64,000 nucleotides of DNA, taken from contig NZ_AP024109.1 in NCBI RefSeq assembly GCF_016591715.1, positions 4,030,001-4,094,000 on the forward strand. The letters are read 5' to 3'. This stretch comes from Mesorhizobium sp. J8. GTDB lineage: Bacteria > Pseudomonadota > Alphaproteobacteria > Rhizobiales > Rhizobiaceae. Shown in pieces: positions 16,608 to 25,601 of this stretch. Made by a program: the position numbers and the translations under genes. Every line of letters begins with the position of its first letter. Position 1 is the stretch's first letter. The notes under the pieces were generated by a model. That model saw nothing but the letters and a program-made list of their open reading frames with translations. It had not been told where the DNA came from and searched no databases.

Positions 16608-16946
16608 TTACTTCTTGGCGTTCTGGTTCGCCACCGGCTCGCCCTTGACGCGCACGTCCGAGATCGTCGAGCGCAACGCCGTCACCTTGGTTCCGCCGCC
16701 AAGGTCGATCTCCAGTTCATTGTCGTCGATCACCTTGGTCACCTTGCCGACGAAGCCGCCGCCGGTCACCACCGTATCGCCGCGGCGCACCGCCGCCAGC
16801 ATCTCCTGGCGCTTCTTCAGCTGAGCGCGCTGCGGCCGGATGATCAGAAAATACATGATCACGAAAATCAGGACAAACGGCAAAATGGAGATGAACATGT
16901 CTGGCGAAGCGCCGACGCCCTGGGCGTATGCCGGTGTAACGAACAT
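16608..16946 (-). CDS. yajC: Preprotein translocase subunit YajC
   Basis: 112-residue small membrane protein associated with SecDF. It has an N-terminal helix after MFVTPAYAQGVGASPDM, then ILPFVLIFVIMYFLIIRPQ with the family RPQ motif and a cytoplasmic KKRQEMLAAVRRGDTVVTGGG domain. The start at 16946 was chosen for its strong SD (CCCAGGAG about 7 nt upstream) and because the longer frame has no family similarity. First gene of the yajC-secDF operon. Confidence 0.95.
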   Translation of the reverse strand: MFVTPAYAQGVGASPDMFISILPFVLIFVIMYFLIIRPQRAQLKKRQEMLAAVRRGDTVVTGGGFVGKVTKVIDDNELEIDLGGGTKVTALRSTISDVRVKGEPVANQNAKK

Positions 16947-17212
16947 CAAGAAACTCCTGGGTGGTGAAATTCCGCCGCGGCCGCCCCGCGAAAATTTGGC
17001 CGGAATATAGTCGGTAAACTTGCCAATGCAACTGCGCTGCCAGCCCAATCCGTTGCTTTTCCAGCCGTTTGCGGCGTGCTAGAGCGTCGCAGCGGAAGCC
17101 GCTTAGAGGCCGCCGAAAGATCATGCTCCAACAAAAGCTTGGACCTGGTTCTTGCAGCAATGTCATGGAAGCTGCTCCCACACGCTGAAAGACCGCAACA
17201 AAAAGACCCAAA

Positions 17213-18085
17213 ATGACCGACAGCCTGGATGCCTTGAACAAGAAACTCGACCGCCTGATCGAAGCGGTCTCCCGCCTCGCCCCGCCGCCGGTTCCGCAGA
17301 CCGACCTCGGCGTCGCCGACTGCTTCGTCTGGCAGGCGGACCCAGGCTTTCTGGAACCGGTGCGCAAGGTCAACCGCGTCGACATCGGCCTGATCCGCGG
17401 CGTCGACCGCGTTCGCGACATCCTGCTCGACAACACGGAGCGCTTCGCGTCCGGCTACGCGGCCAACAATGTGCTCTTGTGGGGCGCGCGCGGCATGGGC
17501 AAGTCCTCCCTGGTCAAGGCCGTGCATGCCACCGTCAACGCCTCCGACAAGCTCGACCGGCCGCTGAAGCTGATCGAGATCCACCGCGAGGACATCGACA
17601 CGCTGCCCAAGCTGATGGGTCTCCTGAAGGCGGCGCCCTATCGGTTCATTCTGTTTTGCGACGACCTTTCCTTCGACCATGACGACACCTCCTACAAGTC
17701 GCTGAAGGCAGCGCTGGAAGGCGGCGTCGAGGGCCGGCCTACCAACGTTATCTTCTACGCCACATCCAACCGGCGGCATCTGTTGCCGCGCGACATGATC
17801 GATAATGAGCGCTCGACCGCGATCAATCCGTCGGAAGCGGTGGAGGAAAAAGTCTCCCTATCCGACCGTTTCGGCTTGTGGCTCGGCTTCCACAAATGCT
17901 CGCAGGACGAATATCTCGACATGATCGATGGCTATGTCCGATACCACGGCTTGACGATCGACCCCGAGCAGTTGCGCGCCGAAGCGCTGGAATGGGCAAC
18001 GACGCGCGGCAGCCGTTCCGGCCGCGTCGCCTGGCAGTTCACGCAGGATCTCGCCGGCCGGCTGGGCAAGCCGCTGAGGGATTGA
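17213..18085 (+). CDS. DUF815 AAA-type ATPase
   Basis: 290-residue cytoplasmic ATP-binding protein. The DUF815 domain covers most of the length, with Walker A GARGMGKSSLVKA near residue 91, a Walker B-like FILFCDDLSFD near 145, and sensor-like TNVIFYATSNRRHLLPRD near 180. The family is conserved and its function is unresolved. In Rhizobiales it lies divergent from yajC-secDF, as here. Downstream comes a RIME-like repeat and the AraC regulator, which break the usual order. Confidence 0.9.
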   Translation: MTDSLDALNKKLDRLIEAVSRLAPPPVPQTDLGVADCFVWQADPGFLEPVRKVNRVDIGLIRGVDRVRDILLDNTERFASGYAANNVLLWGARGMGKSSLVKAVHATVNASDKLDRPLKLIEIHREDIDTLPKLMGLLKAAPYRFILFCDDLSFDHDDTSYKSLKAALEGGVEGRPTNVIFYATSNRRHLLPRDMIDNERSTAINPSEAVEEKVSLSDRFGLWLGFHKCSQDEYLDMIDGYVRYHGLTIDPEQLRAEALEWATTRGSRSGRVAWQFTQDLAGRLGKPLRD

Positions 18086-18093
18086 ATGTCACA

Positions 18094-18200
18094 TAATGCA
18101 TGTCGCCCAGAAGTGTGCGGCGGTTCTGGGACAACGACATGCATCAAAACAACGATTTAAAGCGCGTCGCCTGAATCCGGTTCAGCGCGACGCGCTTTAG
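18094..18200. repeat. RIME-like mosaic repeat, copy 2, overlapping the araC 3' end
   Basis: Well-preserved copy with two dyads. The left half is ATGTCGCCCAGAA...TTCTGGGACAACGACAT. The right half is AAAGCGCGTCGC...GCGACGCGCTTT around CTGAATCCGGTTCAG. It lies between the convergent DUF815 and AraC genes and extends into the AraC coding frame, providing its last 13 codons and stop. Copies 1 and 3 are at 3094-3200 and 24552-24655. Confidence 0.85.
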
Positions 18201-19023
18201 GCGGCCGCGCCCGTCGCAAGTCGCGCGGCGTCTGGCCGGTCTCGCGGCGCATCCAATGCGCCAGATGTGACTGGTGTGCGAAGCCCGTCAATGCTGCAAC
18301 CTCGCTCGTGCTCAGATCGCCGCGCCGCAGCAGCACGCGCGCCCGTTCCACGCGGCGTCGCAACACGTAGCGATGCAAGGTGACGCCCATCGCCGCCTTG
18401 AACCAGGTGCGCAGATGCGAGCTGCTCGCGCCGGCAACCCGGCTCAGGCGATCGATCGAAAGCGGCTCGTGAAGCGCGGCTTCGACATGTTCGAGGACAC
18501 GCTTGAGCTGGGCGTCCGACAACCGGTTCGCTCGAACCAGGTCCGGGCCATCGAGGCCGAGCAGCCTCACCGCAAGCGCGGCACCGATGCTCTCGGCGAA
18601 CAAAGGGCCGCTCGATGCGCCTGCATCGAGATCGCTCTGCAATGCGCGGGCGAGGTGCTCGATGCGCTGGTCACGAAGCAGATGGCGGGTGTCGAACCGC
18701 GATGTCCGCGCCTTGCCGCCAAGTTCCGCAGCGACCCTTTCCATCAAGGCCGACGGCAAGACGATCTCCATCGTGTCGAACGGGGTTTCGGCCTCGAAAC
18801 CGCCCTCCTCGCCGGCCGGCACCAGGTCGATGTCGCCGGCGCGCCTGACGAAATATCGCCCGGCCTGATTGCAGTAGGAACGGGTCGCCGCGCTCGCATG
18901 CACCATGATGCGATGGTGCGGCGCGCGGGGCAGCCGATGCACGCCTGCCTCGACATGCCGGGAAACCATCATGACGCCGGACGGGGCCGGAGCGAATTGC
19001 GAAAGCATGCTCTCTCGATTCAT
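18157..19023 (-). CDS. AraC family transcriptional regulator
   Basis: 288 residues. The N-terminal part (about 1-160) is an effector/cupin-like domain. The C-terminal part holds two helix-turn-helix motifs of the AraC/XylS type: LSIDRLSRVAGASSSHLRTWFK near residue 200 and STSEVAALTGFAHQSHLAHWMRRETG near 246, ending at TPRDLRRAR. The last 13 residues (KARRAEPDSGDAL) and the stop codon are encoded by the RIME-like repeat, so the original C-terminus was replaced or extended. It is divergent from the NAD-dependent epimerase-like gene, which it probably regulates. Confidence 0.88.
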   Translation of the reverse strand: MNRESMLSQFAPAPSGVMMVSRHVEAGVHRLPRAPHHRIMVHASAATRSYCNQAGRYFVRRAGDIDLVPAGEEGGFEAETPFDTMEIVLPSALMERVAAELGGKARTSRFDTRHLLRDQRIEHLARALQSDLDAGASSGPLFAESIGAALAVRLLGLDGPDLVRANRLSDAQLKRVLEHVEAALHEPLSIDRLSRVAGASSSHLRTWFKAAMGVTLHRYVLRRRVERARVLLRRGDLSTSEVAALTGFAHQSHLAHWMRRETGQTPRDLRRARPPKARRAEPDSGDAL

Positions 19024-19120
19024 GGCGAAACCTGTTCAAGATTTGGCAATTCCCGCGCGATTTTCAACGCCGCGAACCTGTACTCCCGCCTCTCCTTCAA
19101 ACATGAAAAGAGAGGTTGCC

Positions 19121-20011
19121 ATGAGTTCGTATGTTGTTGTCGGCGCTGGCCCGGTTGGACGCGAGACCGCCCGGCTTCTTGGCGAAGACGGCCATGATGT
19201 CATCCTGACCAGCCGAAGCATCGGTTCGAACGCGTTGCGGAATGTGCGGTCGATACAGGCTGATGCCACGGACACCTCGGCGCTATCGCGTGTCTGCCGC
19301 GGCGCCGATGTCGTTTTCATGTGTGCCATGGCCACATATCATCGCTGGCCGACCGACTTTTTCCCCATAATTGACGGAACCGTGCGCGCCGCGGAAGCAG
19401 TGGGCGCCAAGCTCATCGTGCTTGGAAACCTCTATGGTTACGGCAAGAATGGCGACAACCCACTGCGGTCCGACATGCCGCTGGACCCGAATTCGAAGAA
19501 GGGAACCGCTAGGACGATCATGTGGCAGCGGGCAGTTCGCGCCAGCGTGCCGGCGATCGAAATACGATCCAGCGACTATCTCGGGCATGGCGCGATCAGC
19601 TACTTCTCGCTGATCGCCCTGCCCTCCATCATCGAGGACAAGCCCGTTGCCTTCATTGGCGACCTCGACGCCACCCATGCCTGGAGCTTCACCAAGGACG
19701 TCGCCAAGACACTCGTCGCGGCCTCCCGCTACACCGGCGAATGGGGACGGGCATTTCATGTCCCCTCCCAACACGCCTCGCCCAACGAGCTTATCCGCAA
19801 AACCGCGGCGATGCTCGGCCGGGATATTGCCGAGACGCACTCCTACTCCATCCCCGAGATGGAGGCGCTGGGCATGCATGAGCTGATCGAGATGAGATAT
19901 CTCTTCGAGACCCCCTTGCTGGTGGATTCGTCCGACGCGGAGACGCTTCTGGGCGTGAAGGCCAGCAGCCTCGAGGAGATGATCGCCGACACGCTCCAGG
20001 ATCATATTTGA
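19121..20011 (+). CDS. NAD(P)-binding epimerase/dehydratase-like protein (extended SDR)
   Basis: 296 residues. The N-terminal Rossmann fold shows MSSYVVVGAGPVGRETARLL, with a glycine pattern of the atypical extended SDR/NmrA type, and YGYGKNG near residue 107 in the active-site region. SFTKDVAKTLV near 190 and HVPSQHASPNELI near 210 are typical of NAD-dependent epimerase-like proteins. Start at 19121 follows an AGAGAGG ribosome site. The substrate is unknown. It is transcribed divergently from the AraC regulator, with a 97-bp shared promoter region. Confidence 0.8.
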   Translation: MSSYVVVGAGPVGRETARLLGEDGHDVILTSRSIGSNALRNVRSIQADATDTSALSRVCRGADVVFMCAMATYHRWPTDFFPIIDGTVRAAEAVGAKLIVLGNLYGYGKNGDNPLRSDMPLDPNSKKGTARTIMWQRAVRASVPAIEIRSSDYLGHGAISYFSLIALPSIIEDKPVAFIGDLDATHAWSFTKDVAKTLVAASRYTGEWGRAFHVPSQHASPNELIRKTAAMLGRDIAETHSYSIPEMEALGMHELIEMRYLFETPLLVDSSDAETLLGVKASSLEEMIADTLQDHI

Positions 20012-20040
20012 GCCCGATCTCGGGCATCATTCGCAACGGA

Positions 20041-20067
20041 AAAAGCCCGCTCCTCGCGGAGCGGGCT
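20041..20067 (-). terminator. Rho-independent terminator of the LysM/M23 gene
   Basis: On the minus strand AGCCCGCTCC-GCGA-GGAGCGGGCT is followed by TTTT. The 10-bp GC-rich stem lies about 50 nt after the stop codon. The short T-tract and a small hairpin on the other side may also serve the converging gene. Confidence 0.8.
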
Positions 20068-20117
20068 GAAGACGGCGGGTCGGACTGGAGGTCAGGCGGC
20101 CCGCAATTGTTCTTGTT

Positions 20118-21641
20118 CTATTCGAGATAGCCTGACGGATCGACCGGGGCCGAGTTCTTGCGCACTTCAAAGTGCAGCTTGGGCGAGTCGGTGGTGCCGC
20201 TCATGCCGGACAGCGCAATCTCCTGGCCGCGCTTGACCTTCTGGCCGCGCTGCACCTCGATCGAGCTTGCATGGCCGTAAACGGTGACCAGGCCGTTCTC
20301 GTGCCGCACCAGCACGGTGTTGCCGAACTCCTTGAGGCCGTCGCCGGCATAGATGACGACGCCGTTCTCGGCCGCCTTGATCGGCGTTCCTTCCGGCACC
20401 GCGATGTCGACGCCGTCCTTGCCGGAACCGAAGCTGGAGATCACGCGACCGCGCACCGGCCAGCGCATCTTGCCGATGCCGGTCGCGTCGGGCGCCTCGG
20501 CATTGTCGTCCTCGGCCTGCTGGATGACCTTGGCGTCCTTCTTCGGCGGCGTGTAGGAGGCGAGCGTCTCGGTGGTCTTAGCCGGCGGCGGCGTCGTCGC
20601 CGTCGTCACCGGATCGACCGCCGGCTTGGCGGCAGCAGCGGCAGGCTTAGAGGCCGCCACGACCGTGCCTCCGGCCGGGACCTTGAGCGTCTGGCCGATC
20701 TTGAGCAGGCCGTCCTGCATGCCGTTGGCCTGCTTCAGCGCCGTGACGCTGACGCCGGTTTTCCTGGCGATCGAGGACAGCGAGTCGCCCTGCTGAACGG
20801 TGTAGGAGCCGCCGGCGCCGGCCGGCTTGGCCTCCGCCGTCTGCGGCGCGGGCTTCGGGTTCTTGGAACCAGCGGCCGCGGCTGACGTATCGACCTGCGC
20901 GGCCGACTTGCCGTCCTTGACCTTGGGCTGCTGCGGCAGCACTGCAACCTTCTCCGGAGCGGGCTGCTTCGGCGCGTTCGTCGGCTTGCCTTCGGCGACT
21001 TTCGGCTCCGCCTTGCTCGAATAGGCGTAGGCGGGAATGACGATCTTCTGGCCCGTCCTGATGCCCTTCTTGGGGTCGATCCCGTTGACCTTGGCGATGG
21101 CATCGGCCGGCACATGGTAGTGCGCCGCCAGGCCCGAAAGTGTCTCGCCGTCCCGCACCACGATTTCGGTCGCGTGCGGCGCAGCGCTTGCATTGCGAAC
21201 GGCATCGGGCTCAGCAGTCTTGAACGGCTTGGCCTGAGTGACCGTGCCGGTGGCCGTCCTGTCGAGACGCGGTGCAGGAGCAAGCGCCGGAGCCGGCGCG
21301 AGGGCAGGAGCGGAAGCCGTACGCATAGGCTTTGCCGGCGCCGGCGCCGACGGAGGCGGCAGCTGCTGCGTCGTGACCGGCTCGAGGCTCGATCGGCTCA
21401 CCGACTGGGTATGGGTGCCGTCGACCGGCGCCGGCGCGACCGTGTCGCCCGGGTAGGGCTGGTCGACATTCTGCTTGTTGATGATGGCGCGCTGATTGTT
21501 GGTGGATGATGTGAAGACGTCATCGACACCGTTGAAGCGCATCGACTGGGAACTGCACCCGGCCGCCGCGCCGGCAATCATCAGGACAGCGCAACCGCGC
21601 GCCAGATTGCGTCTGTTTGCCTTCAAGTAATTGAATTGCAT
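20118..21641 (-). CDS. LysM/M23 peptidoglycan-hydrolase-like lipoprotein (NlpD/DipM type)
   Basis: 507 residues. A lipoprotein signal with a lipobox (MIAGAAAGC) leads to Ser, so the protein is probably lipid-anchored. Two LysM domains bind peptidoglycan: VRDGETLSGLAAHYHVPADAI near residue 160 and YTVQQGDSLSSIARKTGVSV near 285. The C-terminal M23 (LytM) domain has FGSGKDGVDIAVPEG and VYGHASSIEVQRGQKVKRGQ. Canonical zinc ligands are altered (HxxxD appears as GVDIAV), so it may activate amidases like NlpD rather than cut peptidoglycan itself. Linkers are Ala/Pro/Lys-rich. It ends the serS-surE-pcm block. Start 21641 was preferred because it precedes the lipobox compactly. Confidence 0.88.
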   Translation of the reverse strand: MQFNYLKANRRNLARGCAVLMIAGAAAGCSSQSMRFNGVDDVFTSSTNNQRAIINKQNVDQPYPGDTVAPAPVDGTHTQSVSRSSLEPVTTQQLPPPSAPAPAKPMRTASAPALAPAPALAPAPRLDRTATGTVTQAKPFKTAEPDAVRNASAAPHATEIVVRDGETLSGLAAHYHVPADAIAKVNGIDPKKGIRTGQKIVIPAYAYSSKAEPKVAEGKPTNAPKQPAPEKVAVLPQQPKVKDGKSAAQVDTSAAAAGSKNPKPAPQTAEAKPAGAGGSYTVQQGDSLSSIARKTGVSVTALKQANGMQDGLLKIGQTLKVPAGGTVVAASKPAAAAAKPAVDPVTTATTPPPAKTTETLASYTPPKKDAKVIQQAEDDNAEAPDATGIGKMRWPVRGRVISSFGSGKDGVDIAVPEGTPIKAAENGVVIYAGDGLKEFGNTVLVRHENGLVTVYGHASSIEVQRGQKVKRGQEIALSGMSGTTDSPKLHFEVRKNSAPVDPSGYLE

Positions 21642-21779
21642 CGCACTAACCCGCACAGACCCGGTACAAACTGGTCATGATTAAAGCGCGTTAATGTTAC
21701 TGGCCGGTTAACCCGTTAGAATCCGGCGAAAATTTTCTTAAAACATTGGCGGAAATTTTGGTGAAGGCGCCAAGACCCG

Positions 21780-22433
21780 TTAGATCACCGCGGCGACGCT
21801 GCGCAGGATCGGCTGCAGCCTGACCATGCCGATGTCCTCGCGCTCGAACCGGCTGCCGACCTTGGTTAGCTTGGCCAGGACCTGTTCGCCCTCCTCCGGG
21901 CCGATCGGCGCGATGACGACGCCGCCGCTCGACAGCTGATCGAGCAGGAAGCGCGGCAGGCTGTCGAAGGCCGCCCAGGCGACGATGCGGTCGAACGGCC
22001 CTTCATTGGGCAGACCGTTCGAGCCATCGGCCTGTCGGACGATGACATTGCTGATGGCCAGCGCCTCGAAACGCTGCTTGGCCTGTTCGGTGAGCGTCTT
22101 GTAGCGGTCGATGGTGATGATGCGCGCCGCGAGCCTCGACATCACCGCTGCCGTATAGCCCGAGCCGGTGCCGATCTCGAGCACGCGGTTGCCCGGCTCG
22201 ATATGAAGGGCCGCGATCACGGCGGCCTGCAGATCGGCGCCCTCGATCGCCTCGCCGCATTCGATCGGCAGCATGCCGTCCGACCAGGCCAGCGCGTGGA
22301 ACTGCGCCGACAGGAAACCGCGCCGCGGCGTCGCCTCGAAGGCGGCGACCAGCGGTTTCGGCGCGGTGCCCCTGCCCCGCAGCCTGAGCAGGAAAGCGGC
22401 AAACCCTTCACGGTCGTCGATGCCCATGTTCAT
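21780..22433 (-). CDS. pcm: Protein-L-isoaspartate O-methyltransferase
   Basis: 217 residues. A SAM-dependent methyltransferase that repairs isoaspartyl residues in aged proteins. Motif I is VLEIGTGSGYTAAVMSRLA near residue 78; the post-motif region is followed by FDRIVAWAAFDSLPRFLLDQL. The start ATG at 22433 lies in the first of three 17-bp tandem units joining surE to pcm, and the gene is read from the surE transcript. A second PIMT-family gene is at 48067-48741. Confidence 0.93.
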   Translation of the reverse strand: MNMGIDDREGFAAFLLRLRGRGTAPKPLVAAFEATPRRGFLSAQFHALAWSDGMLPIECGEAIEGADLQAAVIAALHIEPGNRVLEIGTGSGYTAAVMSRLAARIITIDRYKTLTEQAKQRFEALAISNVIVRQADGSNGLPNEGPFDRIVAWAAFDSLPRFLLDQLSSGGVVIAPIGPEEGEQVLAKLTKVGSRFEREDIGMVRLQPILRSVAAVI

Positions 22434-22478
22434 GCCAGAACCTTGTTCATGCCAAACCCGTGTTCATGACAGCGCCTT
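22428..22478 (-). repeat. Triple 17-bp repeat forming an ATGA relay between surE and pcm
   Basis: Three tandem units of 17 bp (22428-22444, 22445-22461, 22462-22478), each containing CATGAAC on the minus strand. The surE stop TGA overlaps an ATG at 22467, which begins a six-codon ORF (MNTGLA). Its TGA overlaps the ATG at 22450 of a second six-codon ORF (MNKVLA), whose TGA overlaps the pcm ATG at 22433. Because 17 is not a multiple of three, each unit shifts frame, and ATGA stop/start overlaps link all the steps. The spacing is consistent with reinitiation by terminating ribosomes. Confidence 0.8.
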
Positions 22479-23222
22479 GGTCAGTTGGTCGCGCAGTTCA
22501 TGGGCGGTGAGGTCGAGCTGCAGCGGCGTCACCGACACCAAACGGTTGCGCATAGCGTGAAGATCGGTGCCCTTCTTGCCTTCGACCGGCTCGCGGCCGA
22601 AGCGCAGCCAGTAATAAGGCAGGCCGCGCCCGTCGCGCCGCTCGTCGACCCAGAGGCTGTGCACCAGCTTGCCTTGCGAGGTGACGACGGTGCCTTCGAC
22701 CTCGTCGGGCGCGCAGTTCGGAAAATTGACGTTGAGCAGCACGCCATCCGGCAGCGGCGTTTCCACCAGTCTCTTCAGCAGCGCCGGCGCCAGCGCCTCG
22801 GTCGTCTCGTAGGGAACGACACGATCCTCGCCGACATAGGAATAGGCCTGACTGACCGCGATCGAGCGCACGCCGAGCAGCGCGCCTTCCATGGCGCCCG
22901 CCACGGTCCCGGAATAGGTGACGTCGTCGGCGATGTTGGCGCCGGAATTGACGCCGGACAGGATCAGGTCCGGCGGTCCGGGCAGGATCTTCTTCGTGCC
23001 CATGATGACGCAGTCGGTCGGCGTGCCGCGCACGGCATAATGCTGCTCGCCGATCTTGCGCAGCCGGAGCGGCTCCGAGATCGACAGCGAATGCGCGTAG
23101 CCGGACTGGTCCTGCTCGGGCGCCACCACCCAGACATCGTCCGACAGCGTGCGCGCAATGCGTTCGAGCGACGCCAGTCCCTCGGCATGGATGCCGTCGT
23201 CATTGGTCAGGAGAATGCGCAT
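22464..23222 (-). CDS. surE: 5'/3'-nucleotidase SurE
   Basis: 252 residues, a metal-dependent nucleoside monophosphate phosphatase. The N-terminal [15 protein letters not shown] contains the metal-binding Asp pair; [30 protein letters not shown] carries the family NxGxNxG core. Start 23222 coincides with the beginning of the fold and is 4 nt after the serS stop, so the genes are coupled. The conserved serS-surE-pcm order is typical of alphaproteobacteria. Confidence 0.95.
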   Translation of the reverse strand: MRILLTNDDGIHAEGLASLERIARTLSDDVWVVAPEQDQSGYAHSLSISEPLRLRKIGEQHYAVRGTPTDCVIMGTKKILPGPPDLILSGVNSGANIADDVTYSGTVAGAMEGALLGVRSIAVSQAYSYVGEDRVVPYETTEALAPALLKRLVETPLPDGVLLNVNFPNCAPDEVEGTVVTSQGKLVHSLWVDERRDGRGLPYYWLRFGREPVEGKKGTDLHAMRNRLVSVTPLQLDLTAHELRDQLTKALS

Positions 23223-23226
23223 CAAG

Positions 23227-24531
23227 TCACTTCGCTTCGATCTTGGCGAGACCACCCATGTAAGGCCGCAGCACTTCAGGAATGGTTACGCTGCCGTCCT
23301 CATTCTGGTAGTTTTCGATGACGGCAATAAGAGCGCGGCCGACCGCGGTGCCCGAGCCGTTCAACGTATGAACGAAGCGGTTGCCCTTGCCGTCCTTGTC
23401 CTTGTAGCGGGCATCCATGCGCCTGGCCTGGAAATCGCCGCAGACCGAGCAGGACGAGATTTCGCGATAGGCGTTCTGTCCCGGCAGCCAGACCTCGATG
23501 TCGTAGGTCTTGCGCGCGCCGAAACCCATGTCGCCGGTGCAGAGCGTGACGGTGCGGAACGGCAGGCCGAGCCGCTTCAGCACCTCCTCGGCGCATTGCG
23601 TCATGCGCTCATGCTCGGCCAGCGAGCTTTCCTGGTCGGTGATCGAAACCAGCTCGACCTTGTAGAACTGGTGCTGGCGCAGCATGCCGCGCGTGTCGCG
23701 GCCGGCCGAGCCTGCTTCCGAACGGAAGCACGGCGTCAACGCCGTGTAGCGCAATGGCAGTTTTTCGTGGGCAGTGATCTCCTCGCGCACGAGATTGGTG
23801 AGCGGCACCTCGGCGGTCGGGATCAGGCCGAGGCGACCATCGCCATGTGGCGTGAAGAACAGGTCTTCCTCGAATTTCGGCAGCTGGTTGGTGCCGAACA
23901 GCACCTCGTCGCGCACCATCAGCGGCGGGATGACCTCTTCATAACCGTGCTCGGTGGTGTGCAGGTCGAGCATGAACTGGCCGAGCGCGCGCTCCATGCG
24001 GGCAAGCTGGCTCTTCAGCACGGTGAAGCGCGCGCCGGACAACTTCGCCGCGCGCTCGAAATCCATCATGCCGAGGGCTTCGCCGATCTCGAAATGCTCC
24101 TTCACCCAGTTCGGGCGCGTCGGCACCTCGCCGACGATGCGCTTGACGACATTGTCGTGCTCGTCCTTGCCGACCGGCACGTCCTCCAGCGGCACGTTGG
24201 GCAGCACCGCCAGCGCGTCGTTCAGCGCCTTGTCCAGCTCACGCTCCCGCGCTTCGCCGTTCTGGATGAACGCCTTGATGTCGCTGACTTCGCCCTTGAG
24301 CTTCTCGGCAAGCGCTGAATCGCCCGAACGCATGGCGTTGCCGATTTCCTTCGAGGCGGCGTTGCGGCGCTCCTGCTTGACCTGCAATTCGCTAAGATGC
24401 GAACGCCGCGCCTCGTCCTTGGCGATCAGATCGTCGACCGTGGACTGCGCCTCGCCCGCCGACCACGAGCGCTTCACCAGCGCTTCGACAAGGGCCTTCG
24501 GGTTGTCGCGAATCCATTTGATGTCAAGCAT
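23227..24531 (-). CDS. serS: Seryl-tRNA synthetase
   Basis: 434-residue class II aminoacyl-tRNA synthetase. The N-terminal coiled-coil arm that reads the long variable arm of tRNA-Ser covers about residues 1-105. Motif 2 contains [24 protein letters not shown] near residue 265 and motif 3 is [19 protein letters not shown] near 390. The start [10 protein letters not shown] at 24531 matches the family. First gene of serS-surE-pcm. Confidence 0.97.
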   Translation of the reverse strand: MLDIKWIRDNPKALVEALVKRSWSAGEAQSTVDDLIAKDEARRSHLSELQVKQERRNAASKEIGNAMRSGDSALAEKLKGEVSDIKAFIQNGEARERELDKALNDALAVLPNVPLEDVPVGKDEHDNVVKRIVGEVPTRPNWVKEHFEIGEALGMMDFERAAKLSGARFTVLKSQLARMERALGQFMLDLHTTEHGYEEVIPPLMVRDEVLFGTNQLPKFEEDLFFTPHGDGRLGLIPTAEVPLTNLVREEITAHEKLPLRYTALTPCFRSEAGSAGRDTRGMLRQHQFYKVELVSITDQESSLAEHERMTQCAEEVLKRLGLPFRTVTLCTGDMGFGARKTYDIEVWLPGQNAYREISSCSVCGDFQARRMDARYKDKDGKGNRFVHTLNGSGTAVGRALIAVIENYQNEDGSVTIPEVLRPYMGGLAKIEAK

Positions 24532-24551
24532 GGTCGATCCTCAAAACAATG

Positions 24552-24655
24552 CAATGTCGCCCAGAAGTGTGCCGCGGTTCTGGGACAACGACATGCATGA
24601 AAACCAAGACTTAAAGCGCGTCGCTTGAATCCGTTTCAGCGCGACGCGCTTTAAG
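24552..24655. repeat. RIME-like mosaic repeat, copy 3
   Basis: About 104 bp starting ATGTCGCCCAGAAGTGTGCC and ending GCGACGCGCTTTA, with both dyads intact. It sits between tatC and serS, downstream of tatC. Very similar to copy 2 (18094-18200). Confidence 0.85.
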
Positions 24656-24737
24656 GATCGACGGCGTAAACCGCATCCGCCATCGATGCAAGACGGCGCT
24701 AAGCGCGCCGCCGCGATTTCCGACCAGAACGGCCCGG

Positions 24738-25601
24738 TTAAGTCGACGAGGCGTCCGGCGTGTTGCTGGCGACCGAGTTCCCCGCCTCCGCCTGTTCGCG
24801 CGCCAGGCGGTCGCGCGCCTGGCTGCGCTCGATCATGCGCGAGGACCAGATGGCGACCTCGTAGAGGATGATGGTCGGAATGGCGAGCCCGCATTGGCTC
24901 ATCGGATCCGGCGGTGTCAGCACCGCGGCAACGACGAAGGACAGCACGATCGCCCATTTGCGCTTCTCGGCCAGCGCCTGTGACGACAACAGCCCGACGC
25001 GCGTCAAAAGGCTGGTCACCACCGGCAGCTGGAAAACCAGGCCGAAGGAGAAAATCAGCGTCATGATCAGGCTGAGATATTCCGAAACCTTCGGCAGCAG
25101 CGAAATCTGCACCTGGTCGTTGGTGCCGACCTGCTGCATGGCCAGGAAGAACCACATCACCATCGGCGTGAAGAAGAAATAGACCAGCGAGGCGCCCAAC
25201 AGGAACAGGATGGGCGAAGCGATAAGGAACGGCAGGAAGGCGCTGCGCTCGTTCTTGTAGAGGCCGGGCGCGATGAATTTGTAGATCTGCGTGGCGATCA
25301 GCGGGAAGGCGATCACCATGCCGCCGAACATGGCGAGCTTCACCTGGGTGAAGAAGAACTCCTGCGGCGCGGTGTAGATCAGCTCGACCTTATGCGGGTC
25401 GAGGCCCGCCCACTGCGTCGCCCATTTGAAGGGGATGACCAGCAGGTTGAACAGCCGCTTGGCGAAGAAGAAGCAGACGAGAAAGGCGACGAAGAAGCCC
25501 CCCAGCGACCAGATCAGGCGGCGGCGCAGTTCGATGAGATGCTCGATCAGCGGCGCCGACGATTTCTCGATTTCTTCCCGCTCCTTGTCCGTTACGCTCA
25601 C
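24738..25601 (-). CDS. tatC: Twin-arginine translocase subunit TatC
   Basis: 287 residues. The receptor subunit of the Tat pathway that recognises RR signal peptides, with six transmembrane helices. The N-terminal APLIEHLIELRRRL and the region FMFxxxF-like SEYLSLIMTLIFSFGLVFQLPV are characteristic. The C-terminal tail after residue 250 is charged. ATG overlaps the tatB stop by 4 nt. Clients in this window include the solute-binding protein at 55995-57650. Confidence 0.96.
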   Translation of the reverse strand: MSVTDKEREEIEKSSAPLIEHLIELRRRLIWSLGGFFVAFLVCFFFAKRLFNLLVIPFKWATQWAGLDPHKVELIYTAPQEFFFTQVKLAMFGGMVIAFPLIATQIYKFIAPGLYKNERSAFLPFLIASPILFLLGASLVYFFFTPMVMWFFLAMQQVGTNDQVQISLLPKVSEYLSLIMTLIFSFGLVFQLPVVTSLLTRVGLLSSQALAEKRKWAIVLSFVVAAVLTPPDPMSQCGLAIPTIILYEVAIWSSRMIERSQARDRLAREQAEAGNSVASNTPDASST

